From the NCBI GenBank assembly GCA_026418175.1, contig JAOABX010000015.1, positions 1 through 59,062 of the forward strand: a stretch of 59,062 bases of DNA, read 5' to 3'. The position numbers were made by a program, and so were the translations under genes. The notes under the pieces were generated by a model, which ran no database searches, had not been told where the DNA came from, and was given only the letters and a program-made list of their open reading frames with translations. The DNA comes from Flavobacteriales bacterium (GTDB lineage: Bacteria > Bacteroidota > Bacteroidia > CAIKAF01). Numbering within the stretch: the stretch's first letter is position 1; every line of letters starts with the position of its first letter. This document shows, piece by piece, positions 55,046 through 59,062 of the stretch.

Positions 55046-58000
55046 GTCTTGCTCATTATCACTTAAATTGATGTCCCTTATAATAACAACACCGTCAGAG
55101 CTTAGTGTCATAATTCTACTTTCGTCTTCTGAAAATGCTACAAAGGTCACTTTCTTAGTTTTGTTGTCTTTGATTTTATCACCGTGTCCCGTGAATGAGT
55201 CAATTATTTGCCCATTAACTGTCTTTGCAATATGAACAACATTAGATTCTTGATGTCCATACCCTCCTAAAGTCAAAGGTTCATAACCTTGTTCAGATAA
55301 AGCTAAATAATTACCTGTCGGACTGAAACAAAGAAAATTTTTACCTTTTATTACATTCCACTTTTTGTAAGTATTGTAAATGTTTGTTTTTGATTTATAA
55401 ATATTTTGTCTCAACTCAACTTCTGTTGTTTTGCTGTCAAAAAGGCCATCATCAACAAAAAGGATGTATGTGTCTGGTGTGCTATCATAAGTTGCGAAAT
55501 ATCCAGTTTTGGAAAATCCACAGACCCAAGATGCGTAACGTGGGTATCTGCTCAAATATGTGTCAGATACTAAAAGTTTTGAGTTTACTTCGTCAAAATC
55601 AATTTTAAATAAGTGGATTAGTCCATTTGACGATGGCTTGCCAACATATCCAAAATACTTGTTATCGTAACTGAAAGCTGAATAATTGTAGAAAGCTAAA
55701 TCCTCTGGAAAATGTACTTCCGTAATAATATTTGTGCCTGTTATGCCAATTTCAGTGAATCTATCCACTTTAATCACTGATTGTGATGTGATTTTGTTGT
55801 AATCTTCAATACCTATTTCTTTAAATTGATTTTTAAATGAATTGTAAATATCTTTTCTATTCTCCGACACTTTAATTTTTGCTTCTTCTCTTTCATCTTC
55901 TTTAAGGAAAATACTTGGATCGTCTAAGTTCTGTCTAATTTTAGCAACTTCATCTGCCTTTAATTCTTTACCATTTAGTTTATTAAAAAACCTTACTTTG
56001 GATGACACTTGTGCATAAAGTTTACCATCTGGACTAATAAACCTATAATAATGATAGTTAGGGGGAGTAATATCTTGAAATGTTTTTGGGTCAATTATTT
56101 TCACTGCTTTTGTACCATCTTGCTCTACTATAAGACTACCGTCATTTCTAAACGCCAAAAAGTTACCGGAAATGAAGTTTATAGTTTCGCCCTTTTCGAT
56201 ATCATACAAGGAATATATATTGCTTTCATCTTGAAGAACCAAAAATTGACCGTTTGGGGAAAGATATGATTCCCTGTATTTGTTGTCATCAATTGATATT
56301 TCCCATAAATCATACTTTGCTGTTTGAGGATTAAATTTGGAAAGGTAGATTTTGTTGATTCTATGCGATACAATTTTGTTTAATTGATTAGAGCATGATT
56401 CAATGTAGCCAATAAATACATCTTTTATTTCAAGAGTTTTTGGGTTGAAAACTATTTGATTAGACGATAAAGCGTACTTCTCAAAAAACTTAAAGTCCAA
56501 AGCATCTTTGAAAAGTGAATGTTGCACCTTTTGCTCATCGATTAGTATTCTTGAGCAGTTTTTTAAATCAAATGCATTCAAATATTTTGTGTTGGATATA
56601 TTTTTTTCTTTTCCACGATACCATATGATTTGATGTTTTTTGAAAAGGTCAGGATTCAGAATTTCTATTTGCTCTAAAATGGCATTATTTGGATTGGTTG
56701 AACAGAAAAGTGAATACCTTTCTTTTGATTTTATTAAAAAATAGGGGATTTCGTTTATAGTGAAGAGCTCTATCGAATCTTCATTGTTGAGCGCAACTTT
56801 ATTCCTTCCTGAAAATAAAATTTTAGTGCCTTCATGGCTTACGACAAGCATATCTTTAAGATATTTGTAAACGGTCAGGTTAGGAGTTTTATCGATTAAA
56901 ATATCTACTCTCTCCGTGTTTAAAAACAGAAGGGTTATTTCAGAACCTTCTATAACATATGGTGTAGCAGTCCATGTGGCTTGGTGCTTTCTGAGAGTAA
57001 CTCCAATAAAATCTCTTTTTATTCTCTTTTGAATTATAAAAACACCATTTTTAGTAGGGTAAACTTCATGGGTTGTAATTATTTCTGATATTCTTTGGGG
57101 TTCAGGAAGTTCGTAATTATAATATGTTTTAGCATCAGGTAGTGAAGAAATCATTTTTTCCTTAATTTCTTCCGATTTTGTATTCAGGTCGGTTAGTTCG
57201 ATTTCCCTCCTTAGCTGCTTGCCAATATGAATATAGTTATCACTTTGCAAATTAATTTCAAAATCAAGATTGACCGTTTCTGAGTAAATTGCATGTAAAC
57301 TTGTGCATTTTATCGTTCTTTTATAGAGTGTGAATACATTACCTAATTGGTCTATTGCATTGTTTTCATTTTTGGGTATTTCTAAGGACTTATGGAAATT
57401 GTTTAAGCTTGAAACTTTCAATACTTCATTATGATTGATATAAATTATCTGATTGGAATCATCTAAAAAGTAGTCATTAAAATTTTCAAATGATTTTAAC
57501 TCTGTAAAATATTTATTGGTTTGATGTATTAATTCAAAGCAATGAATTGTTTTGGATTTTATGTTATAAAGCCAAGCTTTATTATTATCGGCTAATATTT
57601 TAATTTCACGATAGTCGTTTAATAATTCTCCGACTAATGAGAAAGTTTCTGTGTTGTAAATTCCAAGGTTAACAATTCCGCTGGCAGTATTTCCTACTTT
57701 AGTTACAAATAAAAAATTTGTTTCATTGATTTTGTGAATCTCTGTTGGGCTATAATGGTTTTCAGTCAGCAATATTTTCTTTTTCTCATCATAAAGTAAT
57801 AATCTGTCCTTCATCAGAAAGAAGGAATATTCTGTATCATCAAAAACAAAAGCCTTTTTGAATTCACTTGACCCAAGTCTGAAGGCTTCTTTTATCTCCA
57901 ATTCTTGCTGAAAAACCGTATTGTTAAAATTGCATTTTGCAATTAAATGTCCTGTTGCATTAACACTTGTAAGTAAAGTTGGATTTTTAGAATTAGCTTC

Positions 58001-58123
58001 AATAGACTTGACAATTTTGTCTTGGTCGTAAATGTCAATTTTCAAATTGTCAACCGAGGAAACAATTTGAAACTGGCTATTTCTATATCCTATACTCGGG
58101 AATATGTTAAAAGGTCTTTTCAT
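54998..58123 (-). CDS. 1041-residue beta-propeller-like protein of unknown function
   Basis: A very large cytoplasmic protein (no signal peptide or membrane segment). The N-terminus (about 1-75) is Ig-like in character (QFQIVSSVDNLKIDIYDQD...); the remainder is a long series of short beta strands alternating with loops, best explained as one or two WD40-type beta-propellers. The clearest blade is near the end (VTFVAFSEDESRIMTLSSDGVVIIRDINL); others are LSPNGQFLVLQDESNIYSLYDIE and FSPTGNYLALSEQG. Around 735-790 there is a charged helical insert. The last 13 residues (MPAANSGSRCTTF) are encoded by the left flanking repeat. I see no enzyme motif. Base composition and codon use look more AT-rich than neighbours. 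Could be a conflict-system scaffold (as bpX-type propellers with MoxR-vWA are), but no partner is in the window. Confidence 0.75.
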   Translation of the reverse strand: MKRPFNIFPSIGYRNSQFQIVSSVDNLKIDIYDQDKIVKSIEANSKNPTLLTSVNATGHLIAKCNFNNTVFQQELEIKEAFRLGSSEFKKAFVFDDTEYSFFLMKDRLLLYDEKKKILLTENHYSPTEIHKINETNFLFVTKVGNTASGIVNLGIYNTETFSLVGELLNDYREIKILADNNKAWLYNIKSKTIHCFELIHQTNKYFTELKSFENFNDYFLDDSNQIIYINHNEVLKVSSLNNFHKSLEIPKNENNAIDQLGNVFTLYKRTIKCTSLHAIYSETVNLDFEINLQSDNYIHIGKQLRREIELTDLNTKSEEIKEKMISSLPDAKTYYNYELPEPQRISEIITTHEVYPTKNGVFIIQKRIKRDFIGVTLRKHQATWTATPYVIEGSEITLLFLNTERVDILIDKTPNLTVYKYLKDMLVVSHEGTKILFSGRNKVALNNEDSIELFTINEIPYFLIKSKERYSLFCSTNPNNAILEQIEILNPDLFKKHQIIWYRGKEKNISNTKYLNAFDLKNCSRILIDEQKVQHSLFKDALDFKFFEKYALSSNQIVFNPKTLEIKDVFIGYIESCSNQLNKIVSHRINKIYLSKFNPQTAKYDLWEISIDDNKYRESYLSPNGQFLVLQDESNIYSLYDIEKGETINFISGNFLAFRNDGSLIVEQDGTKAVKIIDPKTFQDITPPNYHYYRFISPDGKLYAQVSSKVRFFNKLNGKELKADEVAKIRQNLDDPSIFLKEDEREEAKIKVSENRKDIYNSFKNQFKEIGIEDYNKITSQSVIKVDRFTEIGITGTNIITEVHFPEDLAFYNYSAFSYDNKYFGYVGKPSSNGLIHLFKIDFDEVNSKLLVSDTYLSRYPRYASWVCGFSKTGYFATYDSTPDTYILFVDDGLFDSKTTEVELRQNIYKSKTNIYNTYKKWNVIKGKNFLCFSPTGNYLALSEQGYEPLTLGGYGHQESNVVHIAKTVNGQIIDSFTGHGDKIKDNKTKKVTFVAFSEDESRIMTLSSDGVVIIRDINLSDNEQDDKMPAANSGSRCTTF

Positions 58124-58360
58124 TTGTTTCGTTTGTCTTTATGCTTGCTGCTAACGTTTTGTGTTTTGCTGCAGTTGGCGATTTTGGAGCACTTTACTGT
58201 CAACCTGCACGAAAGTTTGATAGGTGCACACGGTTTTAATTATGCATGACAACGCCAATTGAGCCAAACGGCTGTGCCTGTTGCACAACTAACGAAAGGT
58301 AGTAAATAACTTTAAAAAAAACAATAATTAAACTGTGGAGTATGTAGGTATTTTAGTGTC
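58124..58360. other. Cassette-boundary-like segment upstream of the propeller gene
   Basis: No gene. Two CTAACG motifs at 58151-58156 and 58289-58294 bound it. In between is GCAGTTGGCGATTTTGG (58170-58186) and, 62 nt later, its inverted core CGCCAA (58253-58258). The stretch ACGCCA...GTTGCACAACT (58252-58290) recurs, inverted, at the end of both direct repeats. I know similar TAACG/GGCG-TTTTGG intergenic motifs from other Bacteroidota accessory genes; that comparison is from memory. Confidence 0.45.
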
Positions 58361-58665
58361 ATGCAAGGAAGAAAAGAATTACAACAAAAATGATATATCA
58401 GTTCAGTTTGGAGGAACTGGTGGCAGAAGATAATTTTTATCGGCAATTGTCTTTTAACCATGCTAACAGTTGACATCAGAGGAATGCAAGGAGCCATAAA
58501 TATGTGCTGTTAAGTGCCATTAGTTATAACCTGAAGAAGTACCTGAAGTTTATCCACAAAAAGGCAAAAGTAAATGCCCAAGTTATAAGGGTAGAAGGGA
58601 GCATAACGATAGAAAGAATAAAAACATTTTTTCAATCCCTTATAAGCTCATTACAGCCGATATAA
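58361..58665 (+). pseudogene. Decayed IS1182-family transposase
   Basis: The start MQGRKELQQK (58361-58390) continues after a 1-base frameshift in an A-run as MIYQFSLEELVAEDNFYRQL (from 58390), the typical IS1182 transposase N-terminus. Then a large internal deletion and a TGA (58471-58473) lead straight to the C-terminal part HQRNARSHKYVLLSAISYN, LKKYLKFIHKK ... FFQSLISSLQPI (58474-58662; TAA 58663-58665). Only about 90 of the usual 400-500 residues remain, so it cannot be active. Its last codons lie within the right direct repeat. Confidence 0.7.
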
Positions 58666-58820
58666 GAGCATCAAAAAATTACAAACTCAAAAATTAAGAG
58701 AAAAACCAGAATTCGTTTCAACGCCTCTAATAAGGCCGATATAAAACCAATGATTCCGAAAGAATATTTTTAAAGTAAGTTGTGCAACGGCTACGCATGT
58801 TACCAGCTGGCGTTCTTGTC
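58621..58820. repeat. Right copy of the ~190-bp direct repeat
   Basis: Matches 54848-55045 in the same orientation. It contains the end of the transposase remnant, about 110 bp of conserved 3' flank and the boundary motif (AGTTGTGCAAC, 58778-58788, and CAGCTGGCGT, 58804-58813). Read on the minus strand, the frame equivalent to the propeller tail would give TPAGNMRSRCTT. Confidence 0.85.
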
Positions 58821-58901
58821 CACCGTGTTTGTAAACCATTGTAGTTTTTGAGTTTCACTGTCTTTGTCGGGTTGGTTAGTGTGTCGGGTGTGTTAATTTT
58901 T

Positions 58902-59062
58902 TCAGAAGTGAGAGGAAAAAAATTGCATTACTTCTAGGGTTAGGAAAGCCCACTCTTTTCCAAGTTTTAGCTTGTTTGTCGGCTTTTGGGACTTGGCAAT
59001 GTGTGTGCTTTTTTGCGTAGGCGTTCCGTTATCTTGTTGTCTTTTGATATATTCTATTAATA
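58902..59062 (-). CDS. Partial open frame at the window edge
   Basis: A minus-strand frame enters from beyond the right edge and ends with TGA at 58902-58904. The visible 53 residues include KSTHIAKSQKPTNKLKLGK and end FFSSHF. It may be the 3' end of the next accessory gene or only boundary DNA that happens to be open. No function can be assigned. Confidence 0.3.
   Translation of the reverse strand, partial: LIEYIKRQQDNGTPTQKSTHIAKSQKPTNKLKLGKEWAFLTLEVMQFFSSHF

Noticed and set aside
58312-58497. Minus-strand frame over the transposase remnant
   Set aside because: The plus-strand reading explains the sequence with two recognisable transposase segments.

Overview
The window is a chromosome segment of a Bacteroidota bacterium, probably from a gliding or type IX-secreting lineage (Flavobacteriia, Chitinophagia or Saprospiria) rather than Bacteroidales. 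Evidence: four proteins end in type-A T9SS sorting domains and one in a gliding-motility (CHU_C-like) type-B domain; there is a RemB/Wzi-like barrel protein; proteins such as DUF349, LuxE-like, PASTA and the succinate dehydrogenase trio are of typical Bacteroidota form; and many genes are preceded by the Bacteroidota promoter element TAnnTTTG, sometimes with a TTTG box 17-21 nt upstream. The DNA is AT-rich. I found no tRNA, rRNA or CRISPR array.

Positions 1-54316 are compact housekeeping and envelope DNA. In order: dnaG and a secreted M1 peptidase; dcd divergent from ileS, a DksA-like gene and lspA; a subtilase and a small membrane protein; a conserved hypothetical with an RluA-type synthase; a RemB-like protein; metF, a sterol-desaturase-family oxidase and nadD; rbfA with a radical SAM gene; a T9SS cargo; an atypical LuxR-type regulator with an MFS transporter, divergent from a polyprenyl synthase; a lipoprotein, a NodB-type deacetylase and aminopeptidase P; sdhCAB behind two palindromes; pdxJ with a hydrolase; a CBS protein and another T9SS cargo; DUF349; an M28 peptidase; DUF2461-plsC-apbE; a large Ig-like repeat protein; ddl-cysQ; PASTA-T9SS-rluD; phoB-phoR; an acidic small protein and a LuxE-like enzyme; a lipoprotein; and acetyl-CoA synthetase. 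Several adjacent genes overlap by 4 nt, and several convergent pairs overlap or abut at their stop codons.

Positions 54317-59062 differ sharply. This is an accessory island with one large gene, a 1041-residue cytoplasmic beta-propeller-like protein of unknown function. Around it lie a 264-bp MITE with perfect 18-bp inverted ends and a TTAAT target duplication, a pair of roughly 190-bp direct repeats, a decayed IS1182-type transposase, and three copies of a boundary motif. The left repeat supplies the last codons and the stop of the propeller gene. My reading is that the propeller gene arrived as a cassette-like unit. It is the best candidate here for an undescribed system, but no partner gene lies in the window and its function is not visible from sequence.

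Most starts were taken as the first ATG downstream of a recognisable promoter element. Several longer frames begin with a TTG that belongs to the promoter box itself and were shortened.
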